Position numbers and translations under genes: made by a program. Below the pieces are notes generated by a model. The model was not told where the DNA came from. It saw only the letters and a program-made list of their open reading frames with translations, and did not search any database. A DNA stretch of 64,000 nt from Collimonas sp. OK307. Its GTDB lineage: Bacteria; Pseudomonadota; Gammaproteobacteria; Burkholderiales; Burkholderiaceae_D. The stretch is taken from positions 181,655-245,654 of the forward strand of contig NZ_FOQI01000008.1 in the NCBI RefSeq assembly GCF_900113705.1. The letters are read 5' to 3'. Shown in pieces: positions 9,641 to 19,900 of this stretch. Positions within the stretch are counted from its first letter, which is position 1. Every line of letters starts with the position of its first letter.

Positions 9641-10849
9641 ATGACTACCCAAATTAATGCCGCCGAAGGCCCGGTGGTGCGTATCCTCGACGACATCCAG
9701 GCGTTGGCCGCGGCGCGGGCGCTGGCGGCGGCATTTACCAAAGAAGCCAGCCAGCGTGACCGTGAACGGCGACTGCCGCTGAACGAACTTGAACAATTTT
9801 CCCGCTCCGGCTTGTGGGGAATCTCCGTGCCGCGCGCATATGGCGGCGCCGGCGTATCGTATGGCACCTTGGCTGAAGTGATCGCCACCATTGCCGCAGC
9901 TGACGGCTCGCTGGGGCAGATCCCGCAGAACCACTTTTACGCGGTCGAGATTCTGCGGGTGAACGGCAGCGATGCGCAAAAGCGTTTTTACTTTGAACGG
10001 ATCCTGGCCGGCGAACGGTTCGGCAACGCCCTGGCAGAGCTTGGCACGCGTACCTCACAGGAGCGGCGTACCCGCCTGAGCAAGGATGGCGAGGGATTCC
10101 GTATCAATGGCCGCAAATTCTATGCGACCGGCGCGCTATACGCACATCGGATTCCGGTGTCGGTGATCGATGACGACGGCGTGCAGCAATTGGCCATCGT
10201 CAAGCGTGACGCGGCCGGGGTGGAGGTGATCGACGACTGGTCCGGTTTTGGTCAGCGTACTACCGGCAGCGGTTCGGTAGTGCTGGACAATGTGCGGGTC
10301 GAGGCGGATGAAGTGCTGCCGTTCCAGAGCGCCTTCGAGCGTCCCACCACATTGGGGCCGGTGGCGCAATTGCTGCACGCTGCAATCGACGTCGGCATCG
10401 CCCGCGCCGCACTGCACGATGCGGCTGTATTCGTGCGTACCCGTTCGCGCGCCTGGATCGATAGCAAGGTGGAACGTGCCATCGACGATCCCCTGACGGT
10501 GCGTGAATTTGGCGATCTGGCGGTGCGTCTGGCTGGCGCCGAAGCGCTGCTTGAAGTAGCGGGGGAAACGGTGGGCCGCGCCGCATCGGCGCCAACTGTC
10601 GAAAGCGTCGCCGCCGCCTCGATCGCGGTGGCCGAAGCCCGCGTCCTGACTACGGAAGTATCGCTGGCGGCCGGTAGCAAACTGTTTGAACTGGCCGGTA
10701 CACAAGCCACTTTGTCCGAGCATAATCTGGACCGGCACTGGCGTAATGCCCGCACCCACACGCTGCACGATCCGGTGCGCTGGAAATACCACGCGGTCGG
10801 TAACTACTACCTAAACCACAAAAATCCACCGCGGCACGGTGCGATCTGA
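9641..10849 (+). CDS. SfnB-family acyl-CoA-dehydrogenase-like flavoprotein (copy 2)
   Basis: A 402-residue protein closely related to its left neighbour. Both share the RDRERRLPLNELEQFSRSGL-type N-terminal motif, DDWSGFGQRTT and the terminal HNLDRHWRNARTHTLHDPVRWK block, so the pair is a tandem duplication that has since diverged. The ATG at 9641 is four bases past the upstream stop and lacks a strong ribosome site, which suggests translational coupling. The stop is two bases before the monooxygenase start. The two copies may act on different alkyl-sulfur substrates or form a heteromer; neither can be read from sequence. Confidence 0.85.
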   Translation: MTTQINAAEGPVVRILDDIQALAAARALAAAFTKEASQRDRERRLPLNELEQFSRSGLWGISVPRAYGGAGVSYGTLAEVIATIAAADGSLGQIPQNHFYAVEILRVNGSDAQKRFYFERILAGERFGNALAELGTRTSQERRTRLSKDGEGFRINGRKFYATGALYAHRIPVSVIDDDGVQQLAIVKRDAAGVEVIDDWSGFGQRTTGSGSVVLDNVRVEADEVLPFQSAFERPTTLGPVAQLLHAAIDVGIARAALHDAAVFVRTRSRAWIDSKVERAIDDPLTVREFGDLAVRLAGAEALLEVAGETVGRAASAPTVESVAAASIAVAEARVLTTEVSLAAGSKLFELAGTQATLSEHNLDRHWRNARTHTLHDPVRWKYHAVGNYYLNHKNPPRHGAI

Positions 10850-10851
10850 CA

Positions 10852-12225
10852 ATGGCGAAGAAGCAAATCCGCCTCAACGCTTTTGACATGAATTGCGTCG
10901 GGCATATCAACCATGGCCTGTGGACGCATCCGCGCGATCGTTCCACCGAATACACCAGCATTGAATACTGGACGGAGCAAGCCAAACTGCTGGAGCGAGG
11001 CAAGTTCGACGGCTTGTTCCTGGCAGATATCGTCGGCGTCTACGATGTCTATCAAGGTTCAGCCGACCTGACTTTACGCGAATCGATCCAGCTGCCTGTC
11101 AACGATCCGTTGTTGCTGGTGTCGGCGATGGCCGCAGTTACGCAGCATCTGGGTTTCGGCGTCACCGTCAATCTTACTTATGAAGCGCCGTATCTGTTCG
11201 CGCGCCGCATGTCGACCCTGGATCACCTGACGCGCGGCAGGATCGGCTGGAATATCGTCACAGGTTATCTGGACAGCGCGGCGCGCGCCATGGGTTTGAG
11301 CGAGCAACCGGAACACGATGCGCGATACGAGCGCGCCGAAGAATTCATGCAGGTGCTGTACAAGTTGTGGGAAGGCAGCTGGGAGGAGGGCGCTGTGCTG
11401 CGCGACCGCCAACGCAGGATCTTCGCCGATCCTGCCAAGGTGCATCGCATAAATCATCGCGGTCCGCATTATCAGGTCGACGGCTACCACCTGAGCGAGC
11501 CATCGCCGCAACGCACGCCGGTGCTGTATCAGGCCGGTGCTTCAGACCGCGGCCAGCAATTCGCGGCTGCCCATGCCGAGTGCGTATTCATTTCCAGCCA
11601 GAAGCCAGAGGCAGCGCGCAAGCTGGTCGCCGACTTGCGCGACCAGGCGCAACTGGCCGGCCGCCATCGGCATGACCTGAAAATTTTCATGGGCATCTCG
11701 GTCGTCGTGGCGCCGACCGCCGCCGAAGCTCGCGAGAAATATGCCGAATACTGCCGCTATGCCAACCCGGAAGCCGGCCTGGCGCACTTTGCCAGCGGCA
11801 CCGGATTTGATTTCTCCACCTATGGCATCGACGAACCTATCAAGCCGGCCAGCAGTAATGCCATCCAGTCCTCCGCCAAGGCGGTGACGGCAGCCGATGC
11901 CGGCTGGACCGTGCGCAAGCTGCTGGATCAACTGGCGCTGGGCGGGCGTTACGTAACCATAGTCGGTTCGCCGCAGCAAGTGGCGGACCAGCTGGAAGCG
12001 TGGGTCAGGGACACCGATATCGACGGTTTCAACCTGGCGCGGACAGTGGCGCCGGAAAGCTTTGAGGATTTTATCAACCTGGTGATCCCTGAATTGCAGG
12101 CGCGCGGTTCTTACAAGCTGGAATATGAAGAGGGTACCTTGCGCGAGAAATTGTTCGACGGCGGGCAACCGAACTTGCCTGGCAGGCATCCGGCCGCGGG
12201 TTATCGGCGGGTCGGCCAACCATAG
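10852..12225 (+). CDS. NtaA/SnaA/DszA-family FMNH2-dependent monooxygenase
   Basis: A 457-residue luciferase-like TIM-barrel monooxygenase. The N-terminus (LNAFDMNCVGHINHGLWTHP) and the segments GRIGWNIVTGYLDSAARAMG near 127 and PVLYQAGASDRGQQFAAAHAE near 222 are characteristic of the nitrilotriacetate and dibenzothiophene-sulfone monooxygenase branch. Such enzymes need FMNH2 from a separate reductase, which is not in the window. Coupled behind two SfnB-like genes, it probably oxidises an organosulfur compound to release sulfite. The stop codon is one base from the stop of the convergent antiporter gene. Confidence 0.87.
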   Translation: MAKKQIRLNAFDMNCVGHINHGLWTHPRDRSTEYTSIEYWTEQAKLLERGKFDGLFLADIVGVYDVYQGSADLTLRESIQLPVNDPLLLVSAMAAVTQHLGFGVTVNLTYEAPYLFARRMSTLDHLTRGRIGWNIVTGYLDSAARAMGLSEQPEHDARYERAEEFMQVLYKLWEGSWEEGAVLRDRQRRIFADPAKVHRINHRGPHYQVDGYHLSEPSPQRTPVLYQAGASDRGQQFAAAHAECVFISSQKPEAARKLVADLRDQAQLAGRHRHDLKIFMGISVVVAPTAAEAREKYAEYCRYANPEAGLAHFASGTGFDFSTYGIDEPIKPASSNAIQSSAKAVTAADAGWTVRKLLDQLALGGRYVTIVGSPQQVADQLEAWVRDTDIDGFNLARTVAPESFEDFINLVIPELQARGSYKLEYEEGTLREKLFDGGQPNLPGRHPAAGYRRVGQP

Positions 12226-12226
12226 T

Positions 12227-13627
12227 TTAGCGCCGCCGGCGGCGCTGATACATATCCATCAGCGGCGTCGAGGAAATGCCATGCATCACGATCGACATCG
12301 CTACCACCGTCAACACCATGGAACTGATGGTCGGCGCCAACGCCGTCGATCGATAACCGGCGGGCGCCAGCCATCGATATTGCAACGCAAACACCAGGTA
12401 ATACAGCGAACCGATGCCCTTGATGCCAAACCACGCCATCAGGCGCCGCTGCAGAGGCGAGACTCTGGCGCCTGTCAATGCGAACGCAACCGAGAGTGGC
12501 CGAATCACGAAAAACAGCAGTAATGCAAGCAATGCTCCCGCCGCGGAAAAGCCGATATGCGATAACAGGATGCCGGTCAGGGTCACCATCACGAATTCGG
12601 CAAACTGTTCCAGCTGCTGATTAAACCCGAGTACGGTTTCTGTCATATATGCCGATGCTTTGGCCGGATGGGTCGCCACTTTTTCTTTGTGGCTGGCAGA
12701 AGCGATATGCACTACGGTCCGCTGCTGGTCCGGATCCACCTCTTGCAGACCGCTATTGGTTGACTCGATGCGACGTATCGCCAGTCCGGCCGCAAACACT
12801 GCCAGAAAACCAATGCCATGGATCGCCTCCGTGACACCGTAGGCTAGCGCGATCAAGCCGATGCCGAGGAACTCTTCCATGCCCAGCGCCAGGCGAAAAC
12901 GCAGCCGCAAACCAACCACCAGGCGTCCCACCAGCCAGCCGATGAGCCAGCCGCCGACTAGTCCGGCCGCTATGCCCCAGGCCACATGCAGTATCGCGTA
13001 AGTATTGATATAGGCGGTTGCCGACGGCACGCCGAGCAAGGACAGGCCGAGCATCACAAAGGGAAAGGCGGTACCGTCGTTCAAGCCACCTTCGCCAGTC
13101 AGGCTATAGCGAATCCGATCGCGGTCGGTGACATCTTTTATCTGCACGTCGGATGCCAGTACCGGATCGGTAGGCGCCAGGATCCCACCCAGCAGAATCG
13201 CTGCGCCCAGCGGCAAGTTGAACATGTACATGCCAGCCAGCGTCACCAGCGGAATCGTGACGAGCATCGCCAGCACGCCCAACCGTAGCGGCAGGCGCCA
13301 GATGGGGTCGCGAAACGGCAGGCGCAACTTCAGGCCGACCGTGAACAACGATAGCAGTAATGCCATCTTGGCCAGCGTCGTCAGTAGTTCTGCATGCTGG
13401 ACGAGCGAGACATTGATCAAGCCGCTCACCGCCGGCCCCAGGATATAGCCGACGGGCAGATAGAACATGGCGGGACTGATCGGCAGGCGATCCAGCAACG
13501 ACGCCATCAAGCACATGGAAAGCAGCAGGGCGCCGACGATCAGATACCAGATGGTTGATTGGTCGATGGCAATACCTCCCCGCACGAAATGATGGAGAAA
13601 GGTCAGGTGGCGTGCATTTTTACCCAC
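12227..13627 (-). CDS. CPA1-family cation/proton antiporter
   Basis: Inner-membrane Na+/H+ (or K+/H+) exchanger with about 12 hydrophobic segments starting at STIWYLIVGALLLSMCL. The ion-binding region is visible as GGILAPTDPVLASDVQ near 145 and GEGGLNDGTAFPF near 178, where the ND pair is typical of the electroneutral CPA1 branch. The start is uncertain. GTG at 13627 gives 466 residues but has no ribosome site. A strong GGGGAGG (13581-13575) stands one base before an ATT codon and seven before an ATC codon in frame, so a non-canonical start is possible. The last codons are arginine-rich and lie in a GC palindrome. It is not linked to its neighbours in function. Confidence 0.85.
   Translation of the reverse strand: MGKNARHLTFLHHFVRGGIAIDQSTIWYLIVGALLLSMCLMASLLDRLPISPAMFYLPVGYILGPAVSGLINVSLVQHAELLTTLAKMALLLSLFTVGLKLRLPFRDPIWRLPLRLGVLAMLVTIPLVTLAGMYMFNLPLGAAILLGGILAPTDPVLASDVQIKDVTDRDRIRYSLTGEGGLNDGTAFPFVMLGLSLLGVPSATAYINTYAILHVAWGIAAGLVGGWLIGWLVGRLVVGLRLRFRLALGMEEFLGIGLIALAYGVTEAIHGIGFLAVFAAGLAIRRIESTNSGLQEVDPDQQRTVVHIASASHKEKVATHPAKASAYMTETVLGFNQQLEQFAEFVMVTLTGILLSHIGFSAAGALLALLLFFVIRPLSVAFALTGARVSPLQRRLMAWFGIKGIGSLYYLVFALQYRWLAPAGYRSTALAPTISSMVLTVVAMSIVMHGISSTPLMDMYQRRRRR
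12229..12246. repeat. 18-bp perfect GC palindrome at convergent gene ends
   Basis: AGCGCCGCC followed directly by GGCGGCGCT. It lies in the last codons of the antiporter and just past the monooxygenase stop, where it could end transcription arriving from the left, though no T-run is seen. Confidence 0.35.
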
Positions 13628-13999
13628 GCAACATAACTATCCACAGTGTCGCATGGCGCAAGCCGCGACGTCAGTGCGTTATCGAACCTAGTGTTTGAAT
13701 GATAAGCAATTAACAAAAAATCGGAGTGTTGCAACTTAATGCTTTTTTTTGCGAGATGTAGATATTTAATTGCAATATGAAAACATTTTAAATAAAATTG
13801 CAAAAAAGAAAATTTCCAAAAGAAAACATTTCGTAAAACCGCAGATCGTAGTTCGTATGGCAGCTATAGGCATCTATAACTGCGCTGTTGTCGACAAACA
13901 GTAGGCATAAGTATCAGGCACAGGGTAGAGATCGCATCGGAAGTGTAGAAAATTCCGAAAAATTGTTTTGCAGCTTGTTTAGAAAGTTGAGAGGGTCTC
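13628..13999. other. AT-rich intergenic region before the DUF11 surface locus
   Basis: No gene is supported. The part from about 13690 to 13840 is far richer in A and T than the rest of the window, with several A- and T-runs. It carries the probable promoter of the surface locus at 13770-13798. Such composition often marks sites bound by H-NS/MvaT-type silencers, which is inference here. Confidence 0.55.
13770..13798 (+). promoter_or_regulatory. Candidate sigma-70 promoter of the surface locus
   Basis: TTGCAA (13770-13775), 17 bases, TAAAAT (13793-13798), within AT-rich DNA. This would leave a leader of about 195 bases before the start codon at 14000. Confidence 0.45.
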
Positions 14000-16900
14000 A
14001 TGGGTTTTTTACGCCGCATTGAAAAGCGTAAATCGCTTTTCGCTGGAATTCTGTTTGTAGCGTGCAGTTCCTTATGGAGCGGAACGGTATTTTCCCAAGT
14101 CACCGGCGTCAACAAGTCGTTCAACCCGGTGCAGATACAAGACCGGGCGCCGTTCAATGTCAGTCACCTGAGCATCGTGATTGCCAACCAGACCCCGGGC
14201 CAGACTCTCACCAACTTCAATCTGACTGACAACCTGCCCCCGGGCGTTACCGTTGCCGCAAATCCGAATATACAGAATGCCTGCGGTGCGACGCTGTCGG
14301 CAACGCCAGGTGCAACGTTAGTTACCGTGGCGGGCGGCCAGGCGCAATTCGGCGATATCTGTACTTTCCAGGTGGACGTGGTGGCAAGCACCGCCGGCAT
14401 TTATACCAATACCATTCCTGCCGGCGTGGCTCTGGCCGATGGCCAGACAGTGCCGCAAGCAGCCAGCGCGTCACTTACCGTGATCCGGCGCGATACCGGT
14501 TTGCCGCAGGTAAGTGCCAAGGCCTTTTCGCCAAACAGTATCTTGTCGGGCCAAACGTCGACGATGACGATCACGCTCAATAACACCAACATCCTGCCTC
14601 TGACCAACACCAATCTGAACGATACCTTCCCTGCCGGGATGACGATTGCCAATGCAGGCGCCACAACGACTTGCGGCGGCACATTGAATGCCGCACCCGG
14701 TGATGGGCAGTTTTCATTGGTCGGGGGCACCATCCCGGCGGGTGGTACTTGCACCGTCACGATGCAGGTGGTGGGCGATATCGGCATCGCAACCGGCACA
14801 GTTAATCTGTCAAACACTATCAAGGCCGGCGATCTGACTTCCCTCAACGGCCAGGTCACGCCGCCGCTCGCCAATGCCGGCGCTACTACTGGCACGTTGG
14901 CAGTGACTGCGCGCCCGGCGGACCGTTTGACGAAATCCTTTTCTGTCGCCAGCGCCTTTGTCGGCCAGGCCTTTTCCATGACCTGGACCATCTATAACGA
15001 CACAGGAACCGCATGGACCGGTCTTGGCGTTACCGACACATTGCCGGCGGGTCTCGCGCTCTACACAAACCCGACCGCATTATCGACAACCTGTGCCGGC
15101 GGCGCAGTTACTTCGCAGCCGGGTAATAATGTCAGGCTGGCCGGCGGCTCGTTGCCCGCCGGTCAAAGCTGTACCGTTACCGCCAAGGTCGTCGGCACAA
15201 CAGCGGGAGCGCCGGTCAACACGATTCCCGCCAATGCGATACAAACGACGCAAGGCATAAGCAATCCCTTGCCCGCCAGCGCAACTGTAACGTTGAACCC
15301 GACATCACCGGGACAAAATCCAACGCTGCAAGTAGGGAAAAGTTTTACGCAACTCATCACCGAGGCAGCGCTGGATCCGGCAGGAGCGTTAGCGGGGGGG
15401 CATGCACCTGGCACGGTGACGGGCGGATTGATCGACATGAGCGTGACGCTCACTAAAGTCATTCCTGCAGGGGGCGTGAATATTGACCTGCAACCCCTGA
15501 CTTTTGCGGACAACTGGGCCGGGACAGCGCCTAATCTGCGTGTCTTTTCCACCGTTAGCAATAGCTGCGGCGGTACCCTTGTCGCCACGGCCGGATCACA
15601 GGCCATGACGCTGACCAATGGCGTTGTGCCACAAGCATCGACCAATTGCGTGGTCAGGTTGCGCTTAAAAGCAGATACGGCGCTCTTGCCGCCAACCCAG
15701 GGCACACCGCAAAGCAACACGGTGAATGCATGTACCGGCGCCGGTCCATGTTCCCCAGGTAGCCCGAGCGCCATCGCGAATGCGTTGATTGTCGGTAGCC
15801 CGCCGCTGTTCCCGGCGAAATCGTTTAACCCAACCACGTTGCCGCTAAACGGCACAACCAAAGCCACCATTACCATTCAGAACCCGGCCTCGACCACGCG
15901 CTTTAACCTGAAAACGGTGGATACCTTGCCCGCCGGACTGATGTTCGCGACGCCGCTTGCTGCGGCAGTCAGCTGTACAAGTAATCCCGGTGTGACCCCA
16001 ACCTTTCAGACTTCCGGTAAAACACTGACATTCCTGGTTTCGCAGCTGAGTGGTTTCAATAATTCTGCAGCGCCCCCGTCATGTACCATCACCTTCAATG
16101 TGGCTGCGGACACTTCCAGCCCGCTTGCGGTGCCAGGTGCAACGGCTACCAACAGCATTCTGGCCAATGCCGTGACCGCCACCGATTCTTCCGGCACGCC
16201 CGATCCAAGCGCCACCAATATCAAGCCTGCCGACGCAAATGTCCAGTTTGTTGCCACCGTACAGGCGCCGCAAGTCTCCAAGGGATTCAATCCGATTGTG
16301 ATTTTCCAGGAAAACGGTAACGGCAAGATAGACAGCAATATTCAGGGGACCGGAGTTGGTGAGCTCACTACCTTGACCTTGCAAATCATCAACCCTAATT
16401 CCCCGGGCGGGCCTAATTTGACCGGCGTAAACATGTCGGATACGTTGCCGGCTGGTTTGGTATTTGCATTCGTTCCCAATGTGACGAGAAGCAGTTGCGG
16501 TGCGCCCACCATCACTGCGCCGGCGGGAGGACAAACCATCTCGATCACCAACGCCACGGTGCCGGCGGGGACGAGTTGCGTTGTTACCGTGGATGTCATC
16601 GGCAATGCGAAGGGTAACCTGATCAACACGGTTCCTGCCAATGCGGTGCAGACAGCGCAAGGTGTAACCAATGCATCGCCGGCGAGTGCAACATTGACTG
16701 TGCTGGGTACTACGCCGATCTCGTCACTGTTCAAGGATGTCACCCAAACCGGCAGCGCCACATCGATACAAGGCGTAGCGATTGTTCCCGGGGAATTGCT
16801 GACTTATAACCTGAAACTGTCCAATCCCGGTTATCTGCCGCTGACGCTGGCAACGGACGTCAGGCAAGTGTCGGACGTCATCCCGGCCGGAACCACATTC

Positions 16901-19900
16901 GTCTCGGCCGGCGGGGCGGTGCCGGGTGTCCTCAGTGCCGGCAAAGTCACCTGGGACCTGACTTCTTCGCCGACGGTGCTGGCGCGTTCCCAGTTCATCA
17001 CATTGACATTGAATGTGAGAGTCAACACGCCTGCGACGGCTTCAATCATCAACGTCGCAACGACGCCAACCCAGTCCAGCTGCGGACCGTATGACGGCGC
17101 GGCGTGTACTTTCACGCCACCTGTGCCGAACTGCCAGATACCGGCTGACCCGCTTAAGCCGACGCCGGCAGAATTGGCTAACCCTGCGTTCTGCCATCCG
17201 GTGGTCAACCCGATCGCCAAGCCTAGTCTGCAGGTGTTCAAATCCCATAGCGGTAATTTCACTGCCGGCGCAATTGGCAGCTACACGCTTACAGTCAGCA
17301 ATATCGGTGGTACGCCTACCACCGGCGCAATCCATCTTAGTGATCTGCTACCGGCAGGCATGAGCCTGGCGGCAGGTTCCGTTGCCAGCAGCAGCGGCAC
17401 TATCACTAATATCGTCAGCAATGGCCAGGCGCTGGCTTTTGATTTCACACCGACCACGCCAATAGCTGCGGCCGGCAGCGTGACAGTGACCTTCAACGTG
17501 AATGTCGCGGCTACCGCAACTGGAACATTGACGAATTACGCCGGCATTACCGGCGGTGGCGATCCGGCCGCACCGGTCACCCCGGGTGCGGCTTGTAATG
17601 ACAGCACGCATTGCAGCAGCGATCCAACCGTAATTAATCCTGTTCCCTTCCTCAAGTTGAGCAAAGCGCATAGCGGCAGCTTTGCGGCCGGTTCCACCGG
17701 CAACTACACGCTGACAATCACCAATACAGGTGGCACTCCCACTACTGGCGCACTCAGTATCAGCGATCGGCTGCCGACCGGAATTAGCCTGGTTAACGGT
17801 TCCGTCACCAGTGGTGGCGGCAGTGTCAGTAACGTCGCCATCAACGGCCAGACTGTCACTTTCAACCTGACGCCAACTGCACCGATACCTGCCGCCGGCA
17901 GTATCACCGTGACCTATGCAGTGAATGTGGCGGCGGCCTCCAGTGGCACGTTGATTAACTACGCCGCAGTGTCCGGCGGCGGCGATCCGACCCCGCCGCC
18001 CACACCCGGTGCATCATGCAGCGACACGAATCATTGCGCCAACGATTCAACTGCAATTACCCCTTTGCCACTACTCAAAATAGTCAAGACCCACACAGGC
18101 AGCCTGACTAACGGCTCCAGCACCACTTATAACCTTGCGATCAGCAATATCGGCGGCGCACCTACCGCCGGTGCTATCAAGATCAGCGATCTGTTGCCAA
18201 CCGGAGTGACGGTGATTGCCGGCGCAGTCACCAGTAGCGGCGGCGGTATCAGCAACGTTGCGATTAGCGGGCAGAACATGAGCTTTAGCCTGACGCCAAC
18301 AGCGCCGCTGGCGCCCGGCGCCAGCATTACCGTGAGCTACCTGGCAAATATCGCTGCGACAGCGAAGGGGAACCTGATAAATTACGTTAGCGTCGCGGGC
18401 GGCGGCGACCCGACCCCGCCAACAACGCCTGGCGTCTCATGCAACGACGCCAATCATTGCGGCAACGATGCCGCAGCGATCACCGTCGCACCAGATCTCA
18501 AACTGCAAAAAACGCACAGCGGCAATTTTACCGCGGGCTCTAGCGGCAGCTATACCGTTACCATCAGTAACAACGGCCAGAATCCGACTAGCGGTGCGAT
18601 CCACGTCGCCGATCTGCTGCCTGCAGGCATGAGCCTGGTGAGCGGCTCTGTTGCCAGCGGCAATGGCAGCATCGGCAATATAGTCAGCAGTGGGCAAGGC
18701 GTGACTTTCGATCTCACGCCAGCCACGCCGCTTGCCGCCGGCGCCAGCATCGCCGTCACTTACAGCGTAAATATCGCCGCAACAATAAGCGGAACCTTGA
18801 CCAACTACGCCAGCGTAAGCGGTGGCGGCGATCCGACGCCGGCTATCCCGCCGGGCGCATCCTGCGCTGACGCCACGCATTGCAGCAATGACCAGACGAC
18901 GATTATCGCCGTACCTGCGCTGTCGATAGTCAAGGCGCATACCGGTAGTTTCACGGCAGGGTCAAGTGCCAGCTACACCCTTACCATCAGCAATACCAAG
19001 GGTGGCCCAACCACCAGTGCGATTCATGTCAATGATCTGCTGCCAAACGGCATGACACTGATCACCGGCTCGCTCGCCAGCAGCGCAGGCAGCATCAGCA
19101 ATGTGGTGAGCAACGCTCAGAACGTGACCTTCGACTTCACGCCGGCTACACCTATCGTGGCGGGCGCCAGTGTCATGCTGACTTATGGTGTCGATGTAGC
19201 GCCAACTGCCAGCGGGACGCTGACAAATTACGTATCGGTAGCGGGCGGCGGCGATCCTGCTTCGCTATTAATGCCTGGCGCCGCATGTAATGATTCGATT
19301 CGTTGCAGCAGCGATGCCACGCAGATCGCTAATGCGAGTCTGCTGGTATTAACCAAAGCCGCCAGTGTGCAAGAAGCGGAACTGGGCGACATGGTGACGT
19401 ACACCGTCACCGTCACCAATACGGGTGCCGCAGCGGTGGTGCAACCGAATATCATCGACCGGCTGCCACCTGGTTTCCGGTTGATTAACAACAGCACGCA
19501 TGTCAGCGGTGCGACGCTGGTACGGCAGGACGGCGCGCCCGGGCCGGTCCTGACAACGGTTCTGGATATCATTAACCCGCACAGCAGCGTGACGATGACA
19601 TATCGCGTACGGCTGGGTGTCGGCTCGATGAATGGCGACGGCATCAATCGTGTCACCGCGACGTGCCCGCGCAACAGCAACGTCAACTGCGGCAATGAGG
19701 CCAGAGCCAAGGTGCGCGTCACCGGCGGCGTATTTACCAATGATGCCTGTTTCGCCGGCATGATTTTTGTCGACTGTAATGGCAACCAGATCAAGGACAA
19801 GGAAGAACTGGGGATTCCCGGCGTGCGCCTGTATGTGGAAGACGGCACGTTCCTGGTCAGCGATGTGGAAGGCAAGTACAGTTTTTGCGGCCTGCCGCCC

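Noticed and set aside
17222..19336. CRISPR-like array
   Set aside because: The repeats are 423 bp, in frame and code for protein modules; no short repeats with unique spacers exist.
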